DNA from: Gammaproteobacteria bacterium
GTDB lineage: Bacteria; Pseudomonadota; Gammaproteobacteria; Pseudomonadales; Pseudohongiellaceae
Direction of reading: 5' to 3'
NCBI GenBank assembly: GCA_018661465.1
Contig: JABJIC010000017.1
Span: forward strand, 62,001-126,000
DNA length: 64,000 nt
Shown here: in pieces, positions 18,759 to 26,822 of the stretch
Numbering within the stretch: the stretch's first letter is position 1
Layout: every line of letters begins with the position of its first letter
The notes under the pieces: generated by a model
The model's input: the letters and a program-made list of their open reading frames with translations, nothing else
The model's database searches: none
What the model was told of the DNA's origin: nothing
Position numbers and translations under genes: made by a program

Positions 18759-18989
18759 GTGTTACCTTGTGTTACATATGTGACCACAGTCACAATCTTT
18801 TGATATTTCTCATATTTTGCCACATCCTTGGCCGATAGAGTTGAAATATAAGCTCACGTTTCACTTAGAAAGAGATCTATCTTGTTGTTATTAAAGTATT
18901 TTATTGTCATATAGTGACTAGCGTTACTTTTTCTCTTATATTCATAAATAGCTACCATTAGTGTTACCTTTATAGACATAATGTGTTAC
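18759..18989 (+). repeat. Repeated GTGTTAC words upstream of small ORF
   Basis: GTGTTAC occurs at 18759-18765, 18769-18775, 18961-18967 and 18983-18989, with a near copy GCGTTAC at 18921-18927. The first two are exactly 10 bases apart, one helical turn. The surrounding DNA is AT-rich. They may be operator half-sites for an unknown regulator; no known motif is assigned. Confidence 0.45.
18779..18794. promoter_or_regulatory. Predicted CRP/Vfr-type binding site
   Basis: TGTGACCACAGTCACA fits the CRP consensus TGTGA-N6-TCACA exactly in both arms. It lies in a 440-base intergenic stretch between divergent xthA (159 bases away) and the small ORF at 19057 (263 bases away), so the regulated promoter is not determined. 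It may instead be bound by another CRP/FNR-family protein. Confidence 0.55.
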
Positions 18990-19056
18990 TATACGCCCCG
19001 TTAATGAGGGTAACCCACTACCTTCAAGCAAAATTTAAATAGTTAAGGAGAAAGAC

Positions 19057-19170
19057 ATGAGCAAGGCACTTAGAAAGGCACGTCCAATAGTTGAGGCGAC
19101 TGTCGTAAGTGTAATGTTGGTTTTGGCAGCACTCGCTGTTCCAGTTGCCATCGTATACGCAGCAGTTTAG
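19057..19170 (+). CDS. Hypothetical 37-residue single-pass membrane peptide
   Basis: Not recognised. The frame runs ATG to TAG and encodes a basic start (MSKALRKARPIVEA) followed by one hydrophobic segment of about 22 residues rich in Val, Ala and Leu that reaches the C terminus. A strong ribosome binding site AAGGAG lies six bases before the ATG. A possible -10 TACTAT is at 18987-18992, a perfect CRP-type palindrome is at 18779-18794, and a 13-bp-stem intrinsic terminator closes the unit at 19228-19266. The combination of strong SD, topology and terminator argues for a real, possibly highly expressed gene. It could be a small subunit of a membrane complex or an inner-membrane regulatory peptide; nothing in the sequence decides. 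Confidence 0.6.
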   Translation: MSKALRKARPIVEATVVSVMLVLAALAVPVAIVYAAV

Positions 19171-19183
19171 TCACTACCCCCAA

Positions 19184-19206
19184 GGAGGCCTCATGAAGAG
19201 TCCTCC
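19184..19206 (+). other. Hairpin with embedded AAGGAGG-ATG after the 37-residue ORF
   Basis: GGAGGCCTC (19184-19192) and GAGTCCTCC (19198-19206) form a stem with one mismatch around a five-base loop. The left arm is also a perfect Shine-Dalgarno, and ATG 19193 opens an 11-codon frame ending at 19228. This could be a translated leader-like peptide or simply an RNA structure that stabilises the 3' end of the small mRNA. Confidence 0.4.
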
Positions 19207-19227
19207 ACACAGAATTTGCGCTGACTA

Positions 19228-19266
19228 ACACCAGCTTAAACCAAGTTTAAGCTGGTGTATTTTTTT
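19228..19266 (+). terminator. Rho-independent terminator after the small membrane peptide gene
   Basis: ACACCAGCTTAAA (19228-19240) pairs perfectly with TTTAAGCTGGTGT (19246-19258) around a CCAAG loop, giving a 13-bp stem followed by ATTTTTTTG. It is in the right place to end the small-ORF transcript before the convergent moaB gene. Confidence 0.88.
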
Positions 19267-19338
19267 GTAGAGAGGGAGTTGGTCGTTCTAGACTAGCGGA
19301 GAACTCTGCCTTTATTCAGCCACAGGTAAAATCACTTC

Positions 19339-19851
19339 CTAAGAATTTTTATCTACAAGCAATTTGTCGACAAAATTGCAGGGCTTATGCTCACTGCTCA
19401 ATTGCTCGGCAATAATTCTATCCCAAGCTGTCTCACACGCTCCCGGCGAGCCCGGCACACAAAATACAATAGTCCCATTTGCCAAACCGGCAAATGCTCT
19501 AGACTGGATTGTTGAGCTCTGAATCTCTTCAAAGGAGAGCTGACGAAACAATTCACCAAAACCAACGATATCAACATCGAACAAAGGGCTGATTGCCTTC
19601 GGCGTATTATCTCTTGCCGTAAACCCGGTTCCGCCTGTCATCAGAATAGCATTCACCTGAGGGTCGGCGATTTGCTGTGATACAACTGAGCGCAATTGAT
19701 AGACATCATCCTTAACAATGATTTTCCCCAGTAAATTATGACCCGCCGCCTTTGCTCTCTGAACTAATAAATCACCGGATTTATCGGTTTCTTCAGTGCG
19801 GGTATCAGATACTGTGATTACTGTGATGTTAAGAGGAGTGGAAGAAGTCAT
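19339..19851 (-). CDS. moaB: Molybdenum cofactor biosynthesis protein B
   Basis: MoaB/MogA-family protein of molybdopterin synthesis, thought to adenylate molybdopterin before molybdate insertion. The 170 residues show the family start LNITVITVSDTRTEETDKSG, the MPT-binding LMTGGTGFTARDNTP loop (about 91-105) and VFCVPGSPGACETAW. It lies downstream of moaA on the same strand with a 57-base gap, so the pair probably forms one transcript. No other mo genes are in the window, apart from a distant MocA-like gene at 52939. Confidence 0.93.
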   Translation of the reverse strand: MTSSTPLNITVITVSDTRTEETDKSGDLLVQRAKAAGHNLLGKIIVKDDVYQLRSVVSQQIADPQVNAILMTGGTGFTARDNTPKAISPLFDVDIVGFGELFRQLSFEEIQSSTIQSRAFAGLANGTIVFCVPGSPGACETAWDRIIAEQLSSEHKPCNFVDKLLVDKNS

Positions 19852-19908
19852 AGCTTGAACTCTATAGTTTATTCAGATCAGTTTATTCATGCCGAAGGCG
19901 CGATTAAG

Positions 19909-20916
19909 CTAGCCTCCTGTCATATTCATCAGGCGCACTGGCTGTGCATGATCATCGTCAAAAAAGTAATGCCGTTCCGGCTTAAGATCCATGGAATCAA
20001 TTAGTGCTTTTTTAAGGTCACTATCGTCTTTGCTCTCGTCTCTCAGAATGTCTCTCAGGTCTACCGAATGTTCGTTTCCAAGACAGAGTAATAACCTGCC
20101 CTCAACTGTAACGCGAACCCTGTTGCAGTCTTCACAAAAGTTGTGAGTTACAGGAGAGATAAACCCAACACGGCTTTCATGACCAGCAACTCTCACATAG
20201 CGTGAAGGGCCCGCTGTTGATTCTGCGCTATCATTTAAATCATATTTTTCTTCAATGACATTCCTGACCCAATCATTGCTACAGGTAGTATCTTTTCTGT
20301 TGTGATCCGAGGTTTCGCCCAGAGGCATCTCTTCGATAAAGGCAATGTCTATTCCCTTGTCGAGGGCATATTCAGTAAGGGCTAGCACTTCATCTTCGTT
20401 ATAACCGCGCATGATTACCGAATTCAGACGAATACGCTTAATACCCGCTTCAATACAGGCATCAATTCCTGAAAGCACTTTCTCAAGCTTACCTACACGG
20501 GAAATTCTCTTGAATCGCTCAGCATCTAAACTATCTATACTAATGTTGATTCTACTAACACCAGCCGACTTTAACGCCACTGCATACTTATCTAATTGAG
20601 CGCCGTTAGTGGTTAGTAATAGTTCTTCAAGACCGGGTAACGCACCGAGGCGCTCTATTAAAGTCATCACATCGGTTCTAACCATAGGCTCGCCACCGGT
20701 GAGGCGAATTTTCTTCACTCCGAGTTCGGTAAACACCTTAGCCACTCTATAAAGTTCTTCGAGGGAAAGAATCTGAGTGCGCGGAAGAAAAGTCATATCC
20801 TCCGTCATGCAATAAACACAGCGAAAATCACAGCGATCGGTAACCGATAAGCGGATGTAATCAACTTTGCGACCGAACTTGTCGATCAGGCTGTCTGCGT
20901 GTTCTGTAGTACTCAT
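19909..20916 (-). CDS. moaA: GTP 3',8-cyclase (radical SAM)
   Basis: First enzyme of molybdenum cofactor synthesis; with MoaC it converts GTP to cPMP. The 335 residues carry the radical SAM cysteines Cys29, Cys33 and Cys36 (CDFRCVYC), the KKIRLTGGEPMVR SAM-binding segment, and the second cluster CEDCNRVRV ending in LLLCLG. The C-terminal Gly-Gly that MoaA needs for activity is present (final residues MTGG). It lies 72 bases after the LysE-type exporter gene and upstream of moaB, all on the minus strand. Confidence 0.96.
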   Translation of the reverse strand: MSTTEHADSLIDKFGRKVDYIRLSVTDRCDFRCVYCMTEDMTFLPRTQILSLEELYRVAKVFTELGVKKIRLTGGEPMVRTDVMTLIERLGALPGLEELLLTTNGAQLDKYAVALKSAGVSRINISIDSLDAERFKRISRVGKLEKVLSGIDACIEAGIKRIRLNSVIMRGYNEDEVLALTEYALDKGIDIAFIEEMPLGETSDHNRKDTTCSNDWVRNVIEEKYDLNDSAESTAGPSRYVRVAGHESRVGFISPVTHNFCEDCNRVRVTVEGRLLLCLGNEHSVDLRDILRDESKDDSDLKKALIDSMDLKPERHYFFDDDHAQPVRLMNMTGG

Positions 20917-20988
20917 TATTTCTCTCCGGCGCCAACTATAACCGTTTGTGTCATTCTATGCACGACTAACGCCAAACTCCTTGGGACA

Positions 20989-21612
20989 CTAAGCGACCAG
21001 CGCTATCTGTACAGCAAGGAAAATCAATATTATGCCCATAATTCGCTCGAACCAAGCTCCAGATTTAGCCATGAATGCCCTCACCGATTGGTGGCCAAGG
21101 ATCAGCGACAGCATGGTAAACCAGGCAAAAGTTGCAAGAGCCAAATACATGCCGTAAAGCAACTGAATCTGCACTGGTGTATTTATATCGATTACCACTG
21201 TGAAAAGCGCCAAAAAAAACAAGGTCGCCTTGGGATTCAAGCCATTTGTCAGAAACCCCAAAACAAACGCTCGTCGCGGCGTAATGGATATCTCCTCATT
21301 CCCCTCGTTAACGATAGCTTCATGGCTAAATGACTTTCGAAGGGCCTGAACCCCGATGTAGAAAAGATAGATTGCGGCAACAATTTTTACGCCACCAAAT
21401 AATGCTGGGGATTGAGAGAGAATAATTGCTACACCAAAAAGGCAGTAAGCTACATGCAAAAGAATTGCTGCGCCCACACCTAGGCTCGTCCAGATTCCTG
21501 CTCGAGTGCCAGCTGTAACACTTTGCCTCATTACTACCGCGAAATCCGGACCCGGCGAAGCCACAGCGAATAAATGCGCGATGGCAATGGTTAGAAACTC
21601 AGTCCAGTACAT
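20989..21612 (-). CDS. LysE/RhtB-family amino-acid exporter
   Basis: A 207-residue inner-membrane protein of the LysE/RhtB family, which exports amino acids or related compounds; the substrate is unknown. The family signature VASPGPDFAVVMRQSVT lies in the first helix region (about residues 16-32), then about six hydrophobic segments follow, including VAAIYLFYIGVQALRKSF and GFLTNGLNPKATLFFLALF. ATG 21612 (MYWTEFL) was preferred to a TTG two codons earlier. Ribosome binding is weak. It sits 24 bases after ccmI on the same strand and may be read through from the ccm operon. Confidence 0.88.
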   Translation of the reverse strand: MYWTEFLTIAIAHLFAVASPGPDFAVVMRQSVTAGTRAGIWTSLGVGAAILLHVAYCLFGVAIILSQSPALFGGVKIVAAIYLFYIGVQALRKSFSHEAIVNEGNEEISITPRRAFVLGFLTNGLNPKATLFFLALFTVVIDINTPVQIQLLYGMYLALATFAWFTMLSLILGHQSVRAFMAKSGAWFERIMGIILIFLAVQIALVA

Positions 21613-21636
21613 AGGCAAACATAAAAGAAGAGAAAA

Positions 21637-22884
21637 TCAGGGAACTTGCTCGGAGATCACCAAGCTAATTACAGTATGCTGCCCAGCATGGGCAAAAACA
21701 TCGGATATTACTCTGTAATCACCTGACACCGGGTTTGCCGCGCCTGTAGAAGAAATAAGGGCGGACACCGTAATTGCGTCTGCCGAGGACAGATTAAAAG
21801 GACCCACTGCAGAAGCATTAGTAAGCCTTATGGTTGTCGGCAAAGAACTCAGCCTCAGTTGAAGAGCGGCAAGCGGAGGCATCCCTTCTCTCTCGGCATT
21901 TCTTGCAGCAACGAAGACGCTAAGATCCTCGTTAAACTCGATGCCATCAGCAAGGGATAGATTAACTTCTATTGTCGGGCCCGAATCCGCATCGCCAGAC
22001 TCAGGGTTCAGCAACTGCTGAGCCGCTGCGATGTTCTGTCGTAACAGCTGGGCTTGCTCTGAATTAGGACTAGCCTGAATAAGGAGACGCCAGTATTCGA
22101 TTGCTTCCTCAAAATCTTGTCTCTCTTCCGCATCTGCTGCTAACAACTGCAATATGGAAATTTCGCCGGGATTGATCGCTCTCGCCTGCTCAACCACCTC
22201 CAAAATTTCGGGAGTGAACTTGAACTCAGCGTTAATGTATTTGGCAAGAGCTACACGACCCAGAACCAAAGCTTTCTCCGGAGATTCATCCATCCGACCG
22301 GCAGATTGGGTGTAAGCTATTTCGGCCTCGGTAAACATACCCAAGCTTGCAAAGTTTTCAGCAAGAAAATACCAAGCCCAAGGTTGATCTTCATTCTCCT
22401 GCACTGCTTGACCGATACTCACTACAAGGGCTTGAGACTCTTCAGGGTCATCAATATTATTCACAGTGCGCTGAAACAAATCCATCAGTTCCACATCATC
22501 GATATAGCCCCAGTTCACATATAGGCTATAGGCGAGTACCGGCATGGCCAAAAGCATAATTAGCGGAAGTGCAATAACCAGCTTTCTTCTGTCTTGAACT
22601 GCTGACTGCGAGCTTGAACCCTTGGTCTGTGACTCTTCCTGTTCCACATCGCTTAACAAGTTTTGCTGAAGCTCCAATACCAGACTTTCAAATTGCTCCT
22701 GCTCAAGATTTCCGAGGGACAGTTCAGACTCGAGCTCGTCTCTGCGCTCATGAAACAGTGCAATATTCTCACTCTTACGTAAAGACTCTGCTTCGAAAGC
22801 AGCTTTATGACTGCTACGCCATAGAGGAACCGCCACAAATAGAGCAGCTATAAGCGTAAGTAATGCTGTTAATATCCAGAACAA
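21637..22884 (-). CDS. ccmI: Cytochrome c maturation protein CcmI (CycH)
   Basis: CcmI presents apocytochrome c to the haem ligation complex. The 415 residues have the expected layout: a first membrane helix (MFWILTALLTLIAALFVAVPLW), a cytoplasmic Glu-rich loop with a leucine-zipper-like stretch (about 30-95), a second helix near residues 105-125 (VIALPLIMLLAMPVLAYSLY) and a periplasmic domain with TPR-like repeats (about 150-290), ending in a beta-rich domain of about 110 residues. Last gene of the ccmA-I operon, 36 bases after ccmH. Confidence 0.92.
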   Translation of the reverse strand: MFWILTALLTLIAALFVAVPLWRSSHKAAFEAESLRKSENIALFHERRDELESELSLGNLEQEQFESLVLELQQNLLSDVEQEESQTKGSSSQSAVQDRRKLVIALPLIMLLAMPVLAYSLYVNWGYIDDVELMDLFQRTVNNIDDPEESQALVVSIGQAVQENEDQPWAWYFLAENFASLGMFTEAEIAYTQSAGRMDESPEKALVLGRVALAKYINAEFKFTPEILEVVEQARAINPGEISILQLLAADAEERQDFEEAIEYWRLLIQASPNSEQAQLLRQNIAAAQQLLNPESGDADSGPTIEVNLSLADGIEFNEDLSVFVAARNAEREGMPPLAALQLRLSSLPTTIRLTNASAVGPFNLSSADAITVSALISSTGAANPVSGDYRVISDVFAHAGQHTVISLVISEQVP

Positions 22885-22920
22885 TTTTTTACCTATCTAT
22901 TTCTTGCAGTGAACTGTTGT

Positions 22921-23424
22921 CTATTTATCTTCTAACAGTTGTTTAAGACGTTCCTGTTGACCCACATCCAATTGATGCGCTTCTGTCTCAACTGATTTTG
23001 CTTTTCGGAATATCCCAAAGGCAAGCCATGCCCCAATTAGCAAAAACAATAATGGCCCAAACCAAAGCAAAATAGTTTCCGCACGAAGGCGTGGCTTGTA
23101 GAAAATGAAATCGCCATAACGCTCAAACATAAACTGCTCGATCTCTTCGTCAGTCATGCCTTCCATTATCATGCGATGAACTTCCCGGCGAAGGTCTTCC
23201 GCAACTCCACCGGAAGAACCGGTAAGGCTAGTGTTCTGACACATAGGGCAGCGTAATTCATCGGACAGCTGTCTAAATCTTTGTTGCTGCTCATCGGTTT
23301 CAAAGGCAAAAGTGTCTACCTGAGCAAATACTTCCACAGGGCTATACATAGCCAGAGATACCGCCAGGAAAAAACCTAGCAAGGCCGAAACATACAACGA
23401 TTTTCTAGCAATGGTAACTCTCAT
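22921..23424 (-). CDS. ccmH: Cytochrome c maturation protein CcmH
   Basis: Membrane-anchored thiol protein that keeps the apocytochrome CxxCH motif reduced during haem ligation. The 167 residues contain a signal/anchor (about 10-34), the redox motif LRCPMCQNTSL (about 58-68), the DLRREVHRMIMEGMTDEEI helix and a second transmembrane segment (about 118-140, LLWFGPLLFLLIGAWLAFGIF). It is a short CcmH of the Pseudomonas type, with CcmI encoded separately. ATG overlaps the ccmG stop by four bases. Confidence 0.95.
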   Translation of the reverse strand: MRVTIARKSLYVSALLGFFLAVSLAMYSPVEVFAQVDTFAFETDEQQQRFRQLSDELRCPMCQNTSLTGSSGGVAEDLRREVHRMIMEGMTDEEIEQFMFERYGDFIFYKPRLRAETILLWFGPLLFLLIGAWLAFGIFRKAKSVETEAHQLDVGQQERLKQLLEDK

Positions 23425-23984
23425 TGATCAAAGCCTTCCCTGCTTCTGAGCTCCGCTATAGCGGGCTCAAAATCTTCTCGCCAAACATTTTCGTCTAGAA
23501 CGCTGACATGGCGAAATCTGATCACTCCATTACTATCAACCAGATAAGTTTCCGGGGCTCCATAAACTCCGAGATCGATACCAAAACGGCCATCTTCATC
23601 AAGAATGCTAAATGCAAAAGGGTTTCCATTATCAAGCAGCCATTCCTGAGCCAGATTTTGTCTGTCTCTATAATTGATTCCGACTACAGGAATATCACCT
23701 TCTTCAGACAATCGCATTAGAGTGGGATGCTCAATTAGGCAAGGAAGGCAGTAGCTACCCCAAACATTCAACAAGAAAATTTGATCAGGCAGGTTTTCGT
23801 TAGAGACCAGCTGACCATCGACAGTTGTCCGCTGAAAGGCAGGCATCTGTTTGTCGATTAATACCGACGGCAGTTCTTTCGGATTCAAGTACAAGCCGCG
23901 CCACATCAATACAGCAAGAGCAATAAAGCTTATAACCGGAATGTAAAATTTGAGCTTGCCCATGTTCAATAACTGCTTTTTCAA
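23421..23984 (-). CDS. ccmG: Thiol:disulfide interchange protein CcmG (DsbE)
   Basis: Periplasmic thioredoxin-like protein supplying reductant for cytochrome c maturation. The 187 residues include an N-terminal membrane anchor (about 13-30) and the active site in NVWGSYCLPCLIEHP (WGSYCLPC, with CLPC as the redox pair). PFAFSILDEDGRFGIDLGVYGAPETYLVD is cut into the usual strands, with the cis-proline region GVYGAPET. ATG at 23982-23984. It is coupled to ccmH by a four-base overlap and follows ccmF after 71 bases. Confidence 0.95.
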   Translation of the reverse strand: MKKQLLNMGKLKFYIPVISFIALAVLMWRGLYLNPKELPSVLIDKQMPAFQRTTVDGQLVSNENLPDQIFLLNVWGSYCLPCLIEHPTLMRLSEEGDIPVVGINYRDRQNLAQEWLLDNGNPFAFSILDEDGRFGIDLGVYGAPETYLVDSNGVIRFRHVSVLDENVWREDFEPAIAELRSREGFDQ

Positions 23985-24055
23985 TAAAGTTTATAAAATG
24001 GCTAAATGCTAATTAGCTATGTGCACTGTAAAACGGATGGTGTGTAAATGATTAA

Positions 24056-26047
24056 TCAGGAACTTGGCTGAAGCTGAGCTTCAACCTTTGCTTCTTCCAA
24101 CTCTTCGGATTTCTTACGCAACCTTCTATAACGTTTGTCGCCAGCCGCTATGCAACCGCCAAATGCCATGAAGATAGACCCGAGCCATACCCAGCGAATA
24201 AAAGGCTTAACGTAGATGCTCATAGACCATGCGCCATCACCCCTTTCCTCACCCAGGGTCACGAATAAGTCTCTAAATAACCCTGAATCGATGGACATTT
24301 CAGTCGAAGGCGCACCAGTGGCAAGATAGACTCTTTTTTCTGGAGTAAGAATTTCTACTGCCCGACCGTCGCGCGTTACCGAAATTTCAGCTTCTTCGCC
24401 AATGTAGTTAGGGCCTTCTATCCTCTGGGTACCGTTGAAAGCGAAAATGTAATTATCAAGATCGACACTTTCACCTGGCGCCAGCAATACACTCTTCTCA
24501 GAACTGAATGCACTAGAAAGCGCGACACCGATAAGCATGAGCGCACAACCAAAATGAGCCGCCTGCATGCCATAGTAACTTAGGCTAAGAGACCTCAAAC
24601 CTTTAAGCAAGGTCGGCTTATTCGCCGTCTTGTTACGAAGGTCTTTTAGCATAGCCAAGGATATCCAGGATGCCAGGCTTACAGCCAGAGTAGCTACCCA
24701 GGAAAATTCGAGGATTACGATCAGTGGCAATACCACTCCTATTAGTAAACTCGCTATAGCGACCTTTCCCAACTGCGCTAACAAATAGGAGAAAGAAGTT
24801 TTCTTCCATCTGCTGAGGGGACCTATACCCAAAGCCAAAACCAGCAAAACCATCAGAGGATTAAAAATGGTATTAAAATACGGAGGTCCTATGGAGATCA
24901 GATCATCTGTAATGGCCTGATAAACCATTGGAAACAATGTTCCAAGAAAAATAGAAGCTGCTGCAACCACCAAAATTACGTTATTGGTCAGAAGAAGCAG
25001 TTCCCGCGAGAGCAGATCAAAACCAAATCCGGTCTTCAACAGTGGCGCCCTAAGTGCGTAAAGCATCAGCGACCCACCCACTGCCAAACCGAGAATGCCA
25101 AGGATGAATACACCTCGGGTTGGGTCTGCAGCAAAGGCATGTACCGAAGTAAGCAAACCAGAGCGCGTTATAAAAGTACCAAGCAAGCTGCCAGCAAAAG
25201 CCAGAATAGCAAGCAGTATAGTCCAACTCTTAAATACGCCTCGTTTCTCGGTAACTGCTAGAGAGTGAATAAGGGCGGTTCCAAATAACCACGTAATTAA
25301 CGGAGGATTCTCAACAGGATCCCAAGCCCAGTAACCACCCCAACCGAGTTCGTAATATGCCCACCAACTACCCAAGGCTATACCTATGGTTAATATCGCC
25401 CAGGCTATGTTTGCCCATGGCCGGCACCATCTCGCCCATGCTGCATCCATGCGACCACTTAATAAGGCGGCAATAGCAAACGCGAAAACAACTGAGAATC
25501 CAACATAACCCATATAGAGAGTTGGAGGATGAATAATAAATGCGAAATCCTGTAAGGCCGAATTGAGATCAGCTCCATCTGCTGGCGGCAGTGGCACAAT
25601 ACGAGCAAAGGGATTGGAGGTTGCTAGCATGAAAAGAATATATGCTGTGCATAGTATCCCCAGCACGCCCAGGACCCGTGCGACGAAGTCCATTGGCATT
25701 GTCTTGCTGTAGGCTGCTACTGCTAACATCCAGCCAGACATCATAAAAGTCCAGAGCAGGAATGAGCCCTCATGCCCGCCCCATACCGCCGTAAATTTAT
25801 ATCTGTCGGGCAGCAATGTATTGGAATGTTCCGCTACAAACTTTACAGAGAAGTCATCGGTGAGAAAAGCGTATGCCAGAATAGCGACGCCTATACCAAG
25901 AAATACAAATATACCTGCTGATAGTGGACGAGAAAGATTCATCCACAAGGCATTATTTCGACTGGCACCAACCAGAGGCAGGGTGCCAAGTATAATACTC
26001 AAGCACAAAGCCAGAATTAAGGAGAACGAACCCAGTTCAGGAATCAT
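24056..26047 (-). CDS. ccmF: Haem lyase subunit CcmF
   Basis: Large polytopic membrane protein that, with CcmH and CcmI, attaches haem to apocytochrome c. The 663 residues contain about 14-15 hydrophobic segments, the WWD-type haem-handling motif WGGYWAWDPVENPPLITWL (about residues 236-254), WGGHEGSFLLWTF near the N terminus and a C-terminal periplasmic loop. The ATG immediately follows the ccmE stop with no gap. The last about 25 residues are a charged Glu/Lys/Arg tail. Length and motifs are normal for the family. Confidence 0.97.
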   Translation of the reverse strand: MIPELGSFSLILALCLSIILGTLPLVGASRNNALWMNLSRPLSAGIFVFLGIGVAILAYAFLTDDFSVKFVAEHSNTLLPDRYKFTAVWGGHEGSFLLWTFMMSGWMLAVAAYSKTMPMDFVARVLGVLGILCTAYILFMLATSNPFARIVPLPPADGADLNSALQDFAFIIHPPTLYMGYVGFSVVFAFAIAALLSGRMDAAWARWCRPWANIAWAILTIGIALGSWWAYYELGWGGYWAWDPVENPPLITWLFGTALIHSLAVTEKRGVFKSWTILLAILAFAGSLLGTFITRSGLLTSVHAFAADPTRGVFILGILGLAVGGSLMLYALRAPLLKTGFGFDLLSRELLLLTNNVILVVAAASIFLGTLFPMVYQAITDDLISIGPPYFNTIFNPLMVLLVLALGIGPLSRWKKTSFSYLLAQLGKVAIASLLIGVVLPLIVILEFSWVATLAVSLASWISLAMLKDLRNKTANKPTLLKGLRSLSLSYYGMQAAHFGCALMLIGVALSSAFSSEKSVLLAPGESVDLDNYIFAFNGTQRIEGPNYIGEEAEISVTRDGRAVEILTPEKRVYLATGAPSTEMSIDSGLFRDLFVTLGEERGDGAWSMSIYVKPFIRWVWLGSIFMAFGGCIAAGDKRYRRLRKKSEELEEAKVEAQLQPSS

Positions 26048-26509
26048 CTAGTTCCCCGATAATTCAGCGTGGTTTTCAGAAGTAGCTCCAGCAGCATCAA
26101 GCGCCGCTTTCACTTCAGGAGACATGAAGTTTTCATCGTGTTTGGCAAGAACTCGGTCTGCCTGGAAAACGCCAGCCAGATCCATAGAGCCTTCCGCAAC
26201 TATGCCCTGACCCTCACGAAATAGATCTGGCAAAATTCCCTCATAGTGAATAGGCACATCACTGACATAATCTGTGGTTACGAATTCGATGCGCAGACTA
26301 TCATCTTCCCCTGCTACAGAACCTTCTTTAACCATGCCACCAATTCTGAAAGACTGTCCGGTTTCGACTTCACCTTCAGCTACCTGTGTTGGTGTATAGA
26401 ACATATTGATGTTCTGGCCGAGGGCGAAAAAAATTAATCCCACTGTCGCGCTTAAGCCGATAGCGATAAAAATTATGATCCCTAATGTTTTACGTCGATG
26501 GGGCTTCAT
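26048..26509 (-). CDS. ccmE: Periplasmic haem chaperone CcmE
   Basis: Carries haem covalently from CcmABCD to CcmF. The 153 residues have one N-terminal membrane anchor (about 10-28), an OB-fold domain with FRIGGMVKEGSV and VHYEGILPDLFREGQGIVAEG-like strands (positions about 50-105), and the haem-binding histidine in VLAKHDENFMSP near residue 125. The usual motif is HDENY/F, so this is intact. It lies between ccmD (45 bases upstream) and ccmF (adjacent) on the minus strand. Confidence 0.95.
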   Translation of the reverse strand: MKPHRRKTLGIIIFIAIGLSATVGLIFFALGQNINMFYTPTQVAEGEVETGQSFRIGGMVKEGSVAGEDDSLRIEFVTTDYVSDVPIHYEGILPDLFREGQGIVAEGSMDLAGVFQADRVLAKHDENFMSPEVKAALDAAGATSENHAELSGN

Positions 26510-26554
26510 TTCTTTTCTCCAAAAGCCTTATTTACTTTACAGAGACATTTAGAA

Positions 26555-26770
26555 TTATTGCTGTTTGTCATCAGTAGTTATATTTCGTTCTTCGTTAACT
26601 AATAGTCTTCTTTTTTGTTCGCGCAAAATTTGCTTTCGCTTATTCAGGGGTAGCCACAGGTTGGCAATAATAAATACTGCAAACAGGCCGTAAACTGACC
26701 ACACATTAAATGCGTAGCCTCCCATGTCCAAAAATTCGCTAAAACTTGAAAACTGTATTGCTTCTATCAC
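26555..26770 (-). CDS. ccmD: Haem exporter subunit CcmD
   Basis: Small membrane protein that helps release holo-CcmE from the CcmABC complex. The 71 residues have one hydrophobic helix (about 20-40, AFNVWSVYGLFAVFIIANLW) followed by a basic cytoplasmic tail (NKRKQILREQKRR), the typical CcmD layout. Sequence conservation in this family is low, so position between ccmC and ccmE is part of the evidence. Confidence 0.92.
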   Translation of the reverse strand: MIEAIQFSSFSEFLDMGGYAFNVWSVYGLFAVFIIANLWLPLNKRKQILREQKRRLLVNEERNITTDDKQQ

Positions 26771-26822
26771 TTAAACTTCCTAAAAATCATTCCCTAACAC
26801 TTACTCAAAAACGAAAAGACTC

